Part shown: piece after piece, positions 1 through 10,134 of the stretch
Layout of the letters: each line of letters starts with the position of its first letter
Numbering within the stretch: position 1 is the stretch's first letter
Assembly (NCBI RefSeq): GCF_035222485.1
Contig: NC_085924.1
Span: forward strand, 2,232,001-2,296,000
DNA length: 64,000 nucleotides
Source: Podospora pseudoanserina
Lineage: Eukaryota > Ascomycota > Sordariomycetes > Sordariales > Podosporaceae
Direction: 5' to 3'
Notes under the pieces: model-generated
Seen by the model: only the letters and a program-made list of their open reading frames with translations
What the model was told of the DNA's origin: nothing
Database searches by the model: none
Made by a program: the position numbers and the translations under genes

Positions 1-11
1 ACGATATTTAG

Positions 12-1372
12 GGATGCGGGTAAGTTTCTTCATGCACACCGGTCAATCCGAGAACAAAGTGCTAACCTTGTGACTGTCATAGAATTGTGGAATACGCCAC
101 TAGGGAGCAGGCTCAGAATGCCGTTGCGACGCTCAGCAATCAGAACCTAATGGGGCGACTGGTGTATGTCCGCGAGGCAAGTACCCGGACCCGGCAACGA
201 GCGGAGCCATTCTGTGACGCTAACAATGGATAGGATCGTGAGGCCGAACCTCGCTTCGGTCCTCCTGGAGGAGGTGCCCGCGGTGGTTTCGGTGGCCCTG
301 TTGGCCCTGGCGGTGGTGCTCCGTACGGAGGAGGATTTAACCCCGGCATGGGAGGTGGAGCTCCAGGAGGCGGGCCCCCGGGTGGTGCTCGTCAAATCTT
401 CGTGTCCAACGTTTGTCATATCTCCCCATTCCGGTTCTTCATTGCCAACGTGGCAATATGATGCTGACAACCTCTGTAGCTGCCGTTCAACATTGGTTGG
501 CAAGACCTGAAGGATCTGTTCCGGCAGTCCGGTAAGTAACCTGATGCGACTGATGTGTGAGGAGTCTAACAAGTGCAACTGCAGCACGAACTGGTGGGGT
601 TATTCGCGCCGATGTTCATCTCGGCCCCGACGGTCGCCCCAAGGGTTCTGGTATTGTTGTATTCGAGTCCCCCGACGATGCGAGAAACGCTATTCAGCAA
701 TTCAACGGCTATGACTGGCAAGGTCGCGTAATTGAGGTTAGGGAGGACCGTTTCGCCAATGCTGGTATGGGTGCTGGCGGTTACGGTGGCCGCGGTGGCT
801 TCGGCGGTCGCGGTGGCTTCGGCGGTGGCTTCGGCGGCCGTGGAGGCTTCGGCGGTCGCGGTGGTTTTGGCGGCGGCGGTTATGGTCGTGGAGGCTATGG
901 CGGCGGTCCTGGTGGTGGTCCTGGCGGCCCCAGCTTCGGTGGTCCTCCAGGGGGCGATGGCTCTGTCCCTCCGAACCCTTTTACTGACAACGCCACCGCC
1001 GGCACTGAGAAGAACGAGATTATCTACGTTCGCAACGTGAGTGTCCTTTTCACCCACGATGCCCATTGATGGTTTCTAACAATACCCTAGCTTCCTTGGT
1101 CTACAAGCAATGACGATCTCGTTGAGTTGTTCTCGACTATCGGCAAGGTTGAGCAGGCCGAGATTCAGTACGAGCCTAGTGGCCGCTCGCGTGGCAGCGG
1201 TGTTGTTCGCTTCGACAATGCCGACACCGCCGAAACCGCCATCAACAAGTTTCAAGGATATCAGTACGGCGGCCGGCCTCTGGGTCTGAGCTACGTCAAG
1301 TACTTGAACCAGGGTGGTGGTGACGCCATGGACACCGACCATGGTGGATTGACTCAGGACCAGATCATGTAA
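12..1372 (+). CDS. Gbp2/Hrb1-like three-RRM RNA-binding protein, 3' part
   Basis: Spliced gene entering from the left edge. Exons read as 12-19, 83-176, 234-410, 480-531, 585-1036 and 1091-1372, and frame is kept across every junction. The product shows the end of a first RRM ([11 protein letters not shown] ... GRLVYVRE), a Gly/Pro-rich linker, a second RRM ([18 protein letters not shown] ... [17 protein letters not shown]), a long RGG/FGGRGG-rich stretch and a third RRM ([21 protein letters not shown] ... [14 protein letters not shown]), ending in QDQIM. This order matches the yeast Gbp2/Hrb1 type of SR-like mRNA export and surveillance proteins, nuclear and shuttling. The N-terminus lies outside the window. 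Oddities: exon 12-19 is only 8 nt and the intron 177-233 begins with GC. Family assignment is firm at the RRM level; the Gbp2 orthology is inferred from architecture. Confidence 0.85.
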
Positions 1373-2823
1373 ACCAAGCATGAACACTTGCTTGTGCTCG
1401 AATCGAACTCAGCCATTGGATCGTCAACAGCCACTGTCGACAAATACAGTCATCAACGTTATTGGATGAGTCAAAGCTGCCACAAGATATCACTTCAGCT
1501 CTTCGACTCGTTTACATGATCTCGTCGCTTATTCCCGTCGACATGGGCCCAGAGCATTCAATAGCACCTCGGTTCGACACAACACTGACGACATTCCTCA
1601 CCCTCAGCAGATTGTTTGTATTGCGTTTTGTTTCTTTTTCTAATGGGGAGGTGGAGGATTCGGTAGTTTATGTCAGGAGGAATGAAAAGAGGTGGTTTAC
1701 AGACTCGACTTTTTAGTCTTCAACACTCGGGTCTCAGCAACGCAAAAATTTTTGGTGCGCAGTGTTTTTGCTCGATTGGGACTGTCCGTTCTCTTGGCGC
1801 CGCGGAAAATGGAAATCGGACGGCTTTTAAACCCCTAGAATGTACAGCGAATAGCATCTGATTATCCCGTTGATGGCGGCGTTCGAAGGAAGGGCGCCGG
1901 GCAACGATAGGCTTGTTGGTAAGGGTGTGTGCGATGCGTAGGAGCGGGCTGGTCAGCCATGGTTCGCGGACTTGAAGAGCGTGTGGTGAGTTTGCATGTG
2001 GAAAAAGTGTAGGATCGGCCGTCGTCAGAGCATGATACTGGTGCTGTCATTGGTGCTGGCGTTTTTGGTATGCTTTGGGTCCTGGCTGATTGTGATGGCG
2101 TTGGCGAGATGATGGATGGCCCCCAGTTCATATGGCCTGCAATACCGCAACTCTGTTCGGCCCATCCACCGTTATAAAAAGGTTGTGGATCACGATATCC
2201 TTATGAAAGGAAATGGGAGTTGAAGGTGCTTTGTGTTTTGGAAAATCGATACCCCCCGGCTGCGTTGGTTTTATGAATTCTTCGGTAATTGGGAGATATA
2301 TGCGTCTGACGTTGTGGGCTTCATTTTAGGGGCAAAGCAAGCCCGGCATACATGGTACATCTCGGGACATTTTGCCACCGATTTGAATATAAACTCATTT
2401 TTTTGGAACCCGTTATTGTCCTCATATGTATATTGGACGTGTGTTTCTGCAGTTGGCTGCAGCTTGTCAACGCAGTATTTGTCACTTCAAGGACGGTTGT
2501 TAGAGGCAACCACGTTGGGCGGGAGAGCGGGGATACATCTGACAATGTCTTTTGCGACCTTCCAAACAAACAATTTAAATCGAAGTCCACCACGGGTGGT
2601 TGGATTCAGGAATGGAATGTTTACGCCATTGTGACTAACCCATCGGGTCCGTCCATATCCTCTTCATCAAAGCAGAGATGTGACCAGGTAATCTATATAT
2701 CCCAGTTATCAAATTAAGCTGTTTAATAATCCCCAACACATGGATATCTTTTTTTTTTCAGCTCTCCGCTGGCTGGCTGGCTCAGACTGATTTAGATACA
2801 GCACAATAGGGCACACTTTTCTT
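1373..2823. other. intergenic, convergent 3' sides
   Basis: Space between the stop codons of the RRM gene (+) and SRP14 (-). It contains pyrimidine-rich and AT-rich stretches, a T-run near 2751 and a GGCTGGCTGGCT repeat near 2768. Short open frames on both strands look random and lack splice context. It probably holds the two 3' UTRs. No gene is seen. Confidence 0.6.
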
Positions 2824-3340
2824 CTACGCCTGAGTCTTCATCTTCCTCCTCGCCTTCTCCTTGGCCTTGCGCTTGGTCCTGTCCCTCGGCTTGAGCCCGC
2901 TCATGCCCGCCTTGCAGACGTCGGCGTACCGGGCGTAGAAGGAGTCGAGGTCGTCGGGCTGGACGATGGTGGAGAGCTTGAGTTTTTTGCCCTCGTTGCG
3001 GGCCTCTTTTGACTTGGAGTTGGAGGCGCGGATTAGGATTGGGGCTTGGGGGAGGGGGGCGGTGGTGAGGGTTTCTTCATGTTCTTGTTCTGATAGGGTT
3101 TCTTTTGCTGATTCGTCGTAGGAGTCTGGGGGAGTTTGTTAGGGGGGTGATGAGGTTGGGAAGGGGGGAGGGTAACGAACAGCGTTTTTGGGTGAGGAGG
3201 ATGGTGCCCTTTTGGGATTGTTTTTGGGTTGTGAAGAGGGCTGTGAGGGCGGTGAAGAACTATGGAGTGTCAGTGTGTGAGAGGTGAGATAAGGGGGGAG
3301 GAAGGGGGTTTACCTCGTCTTGGGATAGGTGTTTACTCAT
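2824..3340 (-). CDS. SRP14: signal recognition particle subunit SRP14
   Basis: Three-exon gene on the minus strand: 3340-3314, 3259-3181 and 3125-2824, giving 135 residues. Exon 1 encodes MSKHLSQDE, exon 2 continues FFTALTALF ... KGTILLTQKR, and exon 3 completes the codon for Y and runs through ILIRASNSKSKE, KKLKLSTIVQPDDLDSFY and YADVCKAGMSGLKPRDRTKR into a Lys/Arg-rich tail. The LTQKRY motif, the FYxRYADVCKAGM segment and the basic C-terminus are the SRP14 signature. SRP14 pairs with its partner in the Alu domain of the signal recognition particle and serves elongation arrest during co-translational targeting. Both introns are 54-55 nt with GT..AG ends (the second donor is GTTCGT). No exon is long enough to show as a simple reading frame. 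It is divergent from the Sgd1-like gene, with 425 bp between start codons. Confidence 0.88.
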
Positions 3341-3765
3341 TTTGGGTGGTGGGTTGGGGGTGAGTGCCCTGGTGAGAGATGGTTGTGTGTTTATGAGACC
3401 CGTTCCTCTCAACACGCTCGCGAGTCAAGTGTGCGATGACTGAAAATAGAGATGTTACTTGGGGTTGTAGTGTGAGTGTGGGTGTGTGATAGCCCCGCCA
3501 GTACGTTGTCGTTGCCCGTTGATGGAGACTGGCGGGATTGCCCAGGCTGATACTGTGGGGTCCCCAAAAGTTAGCGCAGTGAAGTCAAAAGTGGGCGCGG
3601 TTTGATTTAGTGGGCCCCACTTGACATCTTAGGACGGTGCGCTGCGGTTATCGATAAGAAAAAGTTCAAGACTTTGGGGGAGTTTCAGGAATCAACGGAA
3701 TACAGAGCGCAAAGCCGGTTAGCCCACCCACGATACTCTGAGACACCAATTTTGTTCGATAAAAG
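3341..3765. promoter_or_regulatory. shared divergent promoter region, SRP14 / Sgd1-like gene
   Basis: Only 425 bp separate the two start codons, so the control regions of an SRP subunit and a ribosome-biogenesis factor must overlap. The SRP14 side is rich in GT/GGG on the plus strand. No specific transcription-factor site can be assigned with confidence. Confidence 0.5.
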
Positions 3766-6498
3766 ATGGCTCCTCGTGGACAGGGCACCATTAAGCGGCC
3801 AGCGCTGCCGCCGCATCTTCTCAAGGAACTGGGCGCATCAGATAACCATAAACGACGAGACAATCGCACGACAGTTACGTCGAGAAAGGAGCAGCGCAAG
3901 GCGGAGCGACAGGGCAAAAGGACTGGAAGATCAGATGCGATTCGGAATCGCCAAGCGCCCGCGCCTCAGCGAAATCAGCCATCATCGTCAAAATCTCAAC
4001 CCCCGAAGAAGTCTCCCGCGGCGCCTGCGAAAGCCGAACCGAAATCCGCACTGAAGAATAATAAAAGGCCTGAGCCAGACTCTGACGAGGAGGATGAAGA
4101 TGACTTTGGGGGTTTCGATGATGAAGACGATGAGCTGTCAGATGGCATCCTAAATGAGGACTCGGACGAGGACATGGGTGATGACGGGGAGCACCACGAC
4201 GACGAAGATTCGCAAGAGGACGATGAAGATGAAGATGAGGAGGAGGACGAGGAGGACGAAGATACCCCACCACCAACAAATAAGAAGCTCTCCAAGACGC
4301 TGAAGGATAAATTCGCCGAGGATGATGCCGAGATTGCAGCTCTGGAAAAGAAACTAGGGATGAAGGGCAAGAAGAAGCTGCCACAGTCATTCATCGATGA
4401 CGGTCTGGGTGAACTTTTGGGAGAGTTAGATGGAAATCTGGAAGATGGGGGCTCAGACAAGCGGAAGCGCAAGGCCGAGGCAGATGAGTGGCTGGCTCAG
4501 AAGAGGAGGAAGGCGGAGGCTGCTGCCGCTGCATCGACGCAGAAAAAGCGAGCACAACCAGACTTTGACGAGAGCGAGGATGGGGATAGCGACGAGGACA
4601 TGGATGATATGGATGAGGATATGGATGGTTTCGGTTGTGAAGGAGATGGTTTGGATGGTGAAGAAGACGAAGAAGGAAGCGATGAGGGTGAGGAGGACGG
4701 ATTCGATGACTTTGGATCAGAGGATGAGGATATGGAAGAACCACCTGCAAAAAAAGTCCGCGAAAACCCCTATGTTGCTCCAACAACAGGGCAGACGGCA
4801 AAATATGTCCCTCCATCACTACGCAAAGCCACAGGTTCGGAATCAGAGCTGGAGGCCCGAGTTCGTCGGCAGACACAAGGCCTTGTCAACAGGATTACTG
4901 AAGCGAACCTTTTGACCATTCTCGGCGAAATTGAGAAGCTTTACAGAGACAACGCTCGACAGCACGTCACATCCGCCCTCGTTGATTTACTCCTTATTCA
5001 AGTGTGTGATCCCACAAGCTTGCCAGACACACTCCTTATTCTCTCGGCCGGCTTTGCCTCTGCAGCCTACAAAGTGTTTGGAACGGACTTTGGAGCGCAA
5101 TTGATCCAGGAGGTGGTAGAGCGCTACGACAAGTACTACGAGGAAGCTCAGGAGGCCGCACTTGGTGGGCCAGATGTACCGAAGCAAACATCAAACCTGA
5201 TAACATTCGTCTCACAGCTGTACAACTTCCAGCTGATCGGCCCAGGCTTGATATTCGACTACATTCGTACCCTTCTGGATAACCTTTCTGAGCTGAATGC
5301 TGAACTACTGCTTCGAATTGTGCGGATGTGTGGTACTACCCTCCGCACGGACGACCCAATGGCTCTCAAAGACATTGTCACGTTGATTCCAGGAGCCGTG
5401 GCGAAGCATGGCGAAAAGAACCTGACCGTTAGGACCAAGTTCATGATTGAGACCATCACAGATCTCAAAAATAACAAGCTCAAGGCTGGAGCCGGTGCGT
5501 CAGCTATTGTTTCGGAGCATACCGCCAAAATGAAGAAGACACTGGGTCAGCTCAAGGCAAGGAAACTAAAGGCAATGGAACCATTACGCATCGGGCTGCA
5601 AGATATCCGAGACGCTGACAAGACTGGAAAATGGTGGTTGGTTGGTGCCAGCTGGGCAGGCAAATCCAAGGATAAGAAGGATGCCAAAGAAAAGCCAGCC
5701 ACTGAAGAGCGAGAAGATGACGACAGTGACGACGAAAGCATCGTGCTAGATGACTTTGAAGAAGGTCCCGATCTTTTGGAACTGGCCAGAGAGCAAGGCA
5801 TGAATACCGAGGTCCGGCGGTCCATCTTTGTCACCATCTTGTCAGCTCTCGACGTCCAAGACGCCTATATCAGGATTCTCAAACTCCGCCTCAACAAGGA
5901 ACGCCAAAGGGAGATCGCGACTGTGATCACCAAATGCGTTGGCGCTGAGAAGCACTACAACCCTTACTACACTCTCATCGCCAGAAAGGTTTGCGAGAAC
6001 ATGCGTGAGGTGAAGTGGTCATTCCAGACTTGCCTCTGGAAGATGTTTGGCAGGATGGGTGAAACTGGCTTTGTGGAAGAGGACGAGGAGCTGGAAGAGG
6101 AAGAGCTCGAGGAAGAGTTCAGCACCCAAAGGTTAATCAACACGGCCAAGATGGTGGGTTCATTGATTGCGAGTGGGCATATGAGCTTGATCGCCATTAG
6201 GCGGCTGAATCTCGCCTATCTGCAAAAGAGGACACGAAACTGGATGGAGATCATGCTCAACACGCTGCTGCTGGAGTGCCAGACAGGTGAGAAGCCTGGG
6301 GAAGAGGTTATCACGAAGGTGTTTGCGGCTGTCAACACTGCCCCTGAATTTGCCATTCAGTTGCAGCACTTTTTGAAGAAGGTCACGAGAAAGACGGATC
6401 TGACTGCAAGCAAAAAGGAGACAAAGTTGGTGAGGGGAGGGTGCAAGATGGCAGAGGCGGCACTACAAGCCGTCGTAGCAGCCGAAGAGTTGTTGTAA
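3766..6498 (+). CDS. SGD1: nucleolar MIF4G/MA3 protein, Sgd1/NOM1 family
   Basis: Single-exon gene, 910 residues. The N-terminal third is charged and disordered, with long Asp/Glu runs (about residues 105-170 and 265-330) alternating with Lys/Arg-rich patches, as in nucleolar proteins. A MIF4G domain follows at about 365-580 (VNRITEANLLTILGEIEKLY ... DLLLIQVC ... QLYNFQLIGPGLIFDYIRTL), a short acidic linker lies near 650-670, and an MA3 domain at about 683-800 (RRSIFVTILSALDVQDAYIR ... ARKVCENMREVKWSFQ). This order is diagnostic of yeast Sgd1 and human NOM1, which act in pre-18S rRNA processing and bind the DEAD-box helicase Fal1/eIF4A3. ATG 3766 is the first in frame and sits in an A-rich context (AAAAGATGG). 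The length fits the family. Confidence 0.9.
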   Translation: MAPRGQGTIKRPALPPHLLKELGASDNHKRRDNRTTVTSRKEQRKAERQGKRTGRSDAIRNRQAPAPQRNQPSSSKSQPPKKSPAAPAKAEPKSALKNNKRPEPDSDEEDEDDFGGFDDEDDELSDGILNEDSDEDMGDDGEHHDDEDSQEDDEDEDEEEDEEDEDTPPPTNKKLSKTLKDKFAEDDAEIAALEKKLGMKGKKKLPQSFIDDGLGELLGELDGNLEDGGSDKRKRKAEADEWLAQKRRKAEAAAAASTQKKRAQPDFDESEDGDSDEDMDDMDEDMDGFGCEGDGLDGEEDEEGSDEGEEDGFDDFGSEDEDMEEPPAKKVRENPYVAPTTGQTAKYVPPSLRKATGSESELEARVRRQTQGLVNRITEANLLTILGEIEKLYRDNARQHVTSALVDLLLIQVCDPTSLPDTLLILSAGFASAAYKVFGTDFGAQLIQEVVERYDKYYEEAQEAALGGPDVPKQTSNLITFVSQLYNFQLIGPGLIFDYIRTLLDNLSELNAELLLRIVRMCGTTLRTDDPMALKDIVTLIPGAVAKHGEKNLTVRTKFMIETITDLKNNKLKAGAGASAIVSEHTAKMKKTLGQLKARKLKAMEPLRIGLQDIRDADKTGKWWLVGASWAGKSKDKKDAKEKPATEEREDDDSDDESIVLDDFEEGPDLLELAREQGMNTEVRRSIFVTILSALDVQDAYIRILKLRLNKERQREIATVITKCVGAEKHYNPYYTLIARKVCENMREVKWSFQTCLWKMFGRMGETGFVEEDEELEEEELEEEFSTQRLINTAKMVGSLIASGHMSLIAIRRLNLAYLQKRTRNWMEIMLNTLLLECQTGEKPGEEVITKVFAAVNTAPEFAIQLQHFLKKVTRKTDLTASKKETKLVRGGCKMAEAALQAVVAAEELL

Positions 6499-7355
6499 TT
6501 TTTGACCTGTTCATGAGGTGTTGAATACCAGGATAGAAAAATCAATAATGCCAAACCAGCGGCCATCGGCCTCGGAAACACATAGGTTACCAGTGGTTAA
6601 CCAGAGTATGAGTGGCTATTCTCGGGGGTATTGAGATGTTTATAAGCCAAGCGAGGAACTCATTGCAACTCTGCTATCAATTCGGTCGATAAAGCTCCGG
6701 GGCAAGATGTTGTCATCGAGCATCTCCGTGCCGCTTTCGAATGTCTATGATTAAGCATTCTACGTTCAATTGGGTGACGTTGAGCCAGGTCGCTCCATGT
6801 TGATTATGAAACGCTTCGCCTCACGGCCGTCGCTTCTCGACGACAGGATATTTAGACCCGAGCCAGGATGCCGCGAAGAATGTTAGCGGTCATGTGGCTG
6901 CACGTCTAACGAGGGTGGCACTTGTTGCGGGATTTGGGCGGGCGGGAACTGGCGGCTTTGTGGAGGATTTGACAACTGACAGGACGCTTCGGGGGGTGGA
7001 AACCTAAAAATTAGCGTGCTCCCGGCTGGGCCAAGTCCCGCGAGAACCCTGGGGCCAATCCGGTTTCCGGGCTGAGAGGGGGGCCCACAGGCCTCATGGA
7101 ACCCTGGAGCCCTGGGGGGAGCAGGTGTGACCCGACGGTTGGACGGAGGTGGTGACCGGGGCGGAATAAGCTGGGGACATTTTTTCATGAATGCCGCCGC
7201 CAATTCCCAACAACTCCCATCTGCGACGCCCTGTCTAGTCCCGCTTCCAGGTTGTCGCACTCGAACAAACAACCGCCTTCACACCCTCCACGATCCAGCG
7301 CATCCTTACTTTTTCCGTCCTTCTCCTTTGATTTCCCAAGTTAGCACAATCCAAG
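6499..7355 (+). promoter_or_regulatory. intergenic, promoter and leader of the DLD gene
   Basis: Space between the Sgd1-like stop and the lipoamide dehydrogenase ATG. A CCAAT motif lies near 7056 (GGGCCAATCC). The last 100 bp before the ATG are C/T- and A/C-rich, as usual for leaders here. Open frames in this stretch are fragmentary and not supported. Confidence 0.5.
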
Positions 7356-9155
7356 ATGCTGTCACAGAGATTACTACTCGGCCGGACCGCTGTCAGGTCC
7401 GCCCTCAAGCCATCAGGGTAAGCCAGCCAGCCAGCCGCCCATGACGACACCGGTACCCTTTCTGCGCTGTTGCTGATCTCTCGCATCTGTAGCTCCCCAA
7501 TTGCCCTTGCGAGCAGATGGTCCAGGACTTATGCTTCCCAGTCTGGTCAGTACCGACACCCACAAACCCAGGAATCCCGGTATGGTCCCGAGTGGCGCTG
7601 ACAAGTTGCGCAGAGGAGAAGGATCTTGTCATCATCGGTGGTGGTGTTGCTGGCTATGTTGCCGCCATCAAGGCCGGCCAGGAGGGCATGAAGGTGCGTT
7701 GGCAGACGATACACACAGCTCGGCACTGGATCATGCGGGACAGCGGCTAACATGTACTCCCTTCCCACTCACAGGTCGCATGCATCGAGAAGCGCGGAAC
7801 ACTCGGCGGAACCTGCCTCAACGTCGGATGCATCCCATCAAAATCGCTCCTTAACAACTCACATCTGTACCACCAGATCCTCCACGACACAAAACACCGT
7901 GGTATCGAGGTCGGTGATGTCAAGCTCAACCTCCAACAGCTCATGAAGGCCAAGGAGACATCCGTCACTGGTCTCACCAAGGGTGTCGAGTTCCTGCTCA
8001 AGAAGAACGGCGTTGAGTATATCAAGGGTACCGGCAGCTTCCAGGATGAGCACACCGTCAAGGTCGAGCTCAACGACGGCGGCGAGACCAGCGTCACTGG
8101 CAAGAACATCCTCATCGCCACCGGTTCCGAGGTTACCCCCTTCCCCGGCCTCACGATTGACGAGCAGACCGTCATCAGCAGCACTGGCGCCATTGCCCTC
8201 GAGAAGGTCCCCGAGAAGCTCGTCGTCATTGGTGGTGGTATCATTGGTCTCGAGATGGCCTCCGTCTGGTCTCGCCTGGGCTCCAAGGTCACCGTTGTCG
8301 AGTACCTCGACCAGATCGGCGGTCCCGGTATGGACACCGAGGTTGCCAAGGGCATCCAGAAGATCCTGAAGAAGCAGGGCATCACCTTCAAGACCGGTAC
8401 CAAGGTCCTTTCCGGCGAGAAGACTGGTGATGAGGTCAAGGTTCAGACCGAGGCTGCCAAGGGCGGCAAGGAGGAGACGGTATGTTTTGATTGTGACTTT
8501 GAAGCTGACTAGGTCGGTATGCTGACTTTGATTATAGCTCGATGCTGACGTCGTCCTTGTTGCTATTGGTCGTCGCCCCTATACCGGCGGTCTTGGCCTT
8601 GAGAACATCGGCCTCGAGCTCGATGAGCGCGGCCGTGTCATTATCGACGCCGAGTACCGCACCAAGATCCCCCACATTCGCTGCGTCGGCGACGCCACCT
8701 TCGGCCCCATGCTTGCGCACAAGGCTGAGGAGGAGGCTGTTGCTGTTGTCGAGTACATCAAGAAGGGCTACGGCCACGTCAACTACGGCTGCATTCCCTC
8801 CGTCATGTACACCTTCCCCGAGGTTGCGTGGGTTGGTCAGTCTGAGCAGGACCTCAAGAAGGCCGACATCCCCTACCGCGTCGGCACTTTCCCCTTCAGC
8901 GCCAACTCCCGTGCCAAGACCAACCTCGACACTGAGGGGTTCGTCAAGATTCTCGCCGACCCTGAGACCGACCGCCTTCTCGGCATCCACATCATCGGCC
9001 CCAACGCTGGTGAGATGATTGCTGAGGGCACTCTTGCGCTCGAGTATGGTGCTTCCAGCGAGGATATTGCGCGCACTTGCCACGCCCACCCTACTCTTTC
9101 TGAGGCCTTCAAGGAGGCTGCCATGGCCACCCACGCCAAGGCCATCCATTTCTAA
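7356..9155 (+). CDS. LPD1: dihydrolipoamide dehydrogenase, mitochondrial (E3)
   Basis: Five exons (7356-7417, 7493-7545, 7614-7693, 7775-8479, 8538-9155) encode 505 residues. E3 reoxidises the dihydrolipoyl arm of pyruvate, 2-oxoglutarate and branched-chain dehydrogenases and of the glycine cleavage system, passing electrons via FAD to NAD+. The first 35 or so residues are Arg/Ser/Leu-rich without acids, a mitochondrial presequence ([20 protein letters not shown]). Visible motifs: FAD-binding [17 protein letters not shown] at about 44-60, the redox disulfide in [14 protein letters not shown] (Cys79/Cys84), NAD-binding [16 protein letters not shown] near 215-231, the second FAD motif [17 protein letters not shown], and the C-terminal HAHPTLSE with the catalytic His484-Glu489 pair of the partner subunit. 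Length equals the family norm. All five exon joins keep frame. Confidence 0.97.
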
Positions 9156-10134
9156 ATAAGACAAAGCTTAGGGTGCTGGAAAGGAGGAGGTTTTCTTGTG
9201 TATCTGTACTGTAGTTGTGTTTTCCTCATTTCAGGCATTGGTGAATGGACTCAGCCGGGATGGTAAAGGCATTTGAAAGCAGTATTTATAATTTATCCCT
9301 GGCCGCTGTTGTTTTGTTTCGTGGTGCCGAGAAGAGAGAAAAGCTTGAGCAGCATGAGGAGCAATTTTGTTTTTAGAGCAACGGCAGGTTGGATGGGAAA
9401 GGTTCATGAGGTCTATGGTTTATCTAGCGTCAAAACATAGAAGGTTGATTTCCTGTATGATGGTACTATAATGACCACAGAATACGTCAAGGGGGTTGAA
9501 GTCTTATGCAGCATGATAAATAGTGGCATTGACTTGTTCGTTCGTCTTATATGTTGAAGCAACCAAGCAACCCTAACCCTTTCACATATGCATGTCAAAG
9601 TTCACGGTGTGTTGTCATTTTCCTTGGCAGGAAGAGAGGAGGAGGCCGACGATCGTACCACATGTGGAAAGTGGGGGGTACACGGGGGATCTCACTGGTC
9701 CGATTTCATCCATCTTTCAGGCATCGCCAGTGGGAATTCGAACGACACGCCATTCGATATAGAAACCTCTCCCCTTTCTCTTATCTCATTCTTTTGTCCT
9801 TGTAGGCCACCCACGAGCAACCTACGCATGAACGACGAATGATCTGAATCCACTCCAGATCAATTGGAGGATTTGAGCTGGATTGAAAGGGGTTTGAAGG
9901 TATTTGGAGTTGGTGTTATTGTTGTTGTTATTGTTGGGACAAGACGACGATCAGGAAAACGTGGATGCACCAGTACCAACTACACCCCCTTGCCTCACAC
10001 CACCGGATATGGCTATTTTTTGAAGAGAGACGACGCCGGATTTTTACTTTACAAGCCTTGAGGAGCCCAGCTCTCAATTGTTTGTTTGACAAGGGACTCC
10101 CTCTATCACTCACTACACGACCACGCTGGCAACC
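9156..10134 (+). promoter_or_regulatory. intergenic, DLD 3' side and desaturase promoter/leader
   Basis: Begins with the probable DLD 3' UTR and ends in a C/T-rich leader (ctccctctatcactcactacacg) just before the desaturase ATG. No supported gene. Short frames near 9550-9840 look random. Confidence 0.5.

Noticed and set aside
147-587. A 146-codon minus-strand frame opposite the RRM gene
   Set aside because: It is the mirror of GC-rich Gly codons of the RRM gene; the spliced plus-strand model explains the region.
2233-2717. Plus-strand frames of 133 and 121 codons after the RRM gene
   Set aside because: They overlap in two phases, have mixed aromatic/Cys composition without motifs, and lie between two convergent 3' ends.
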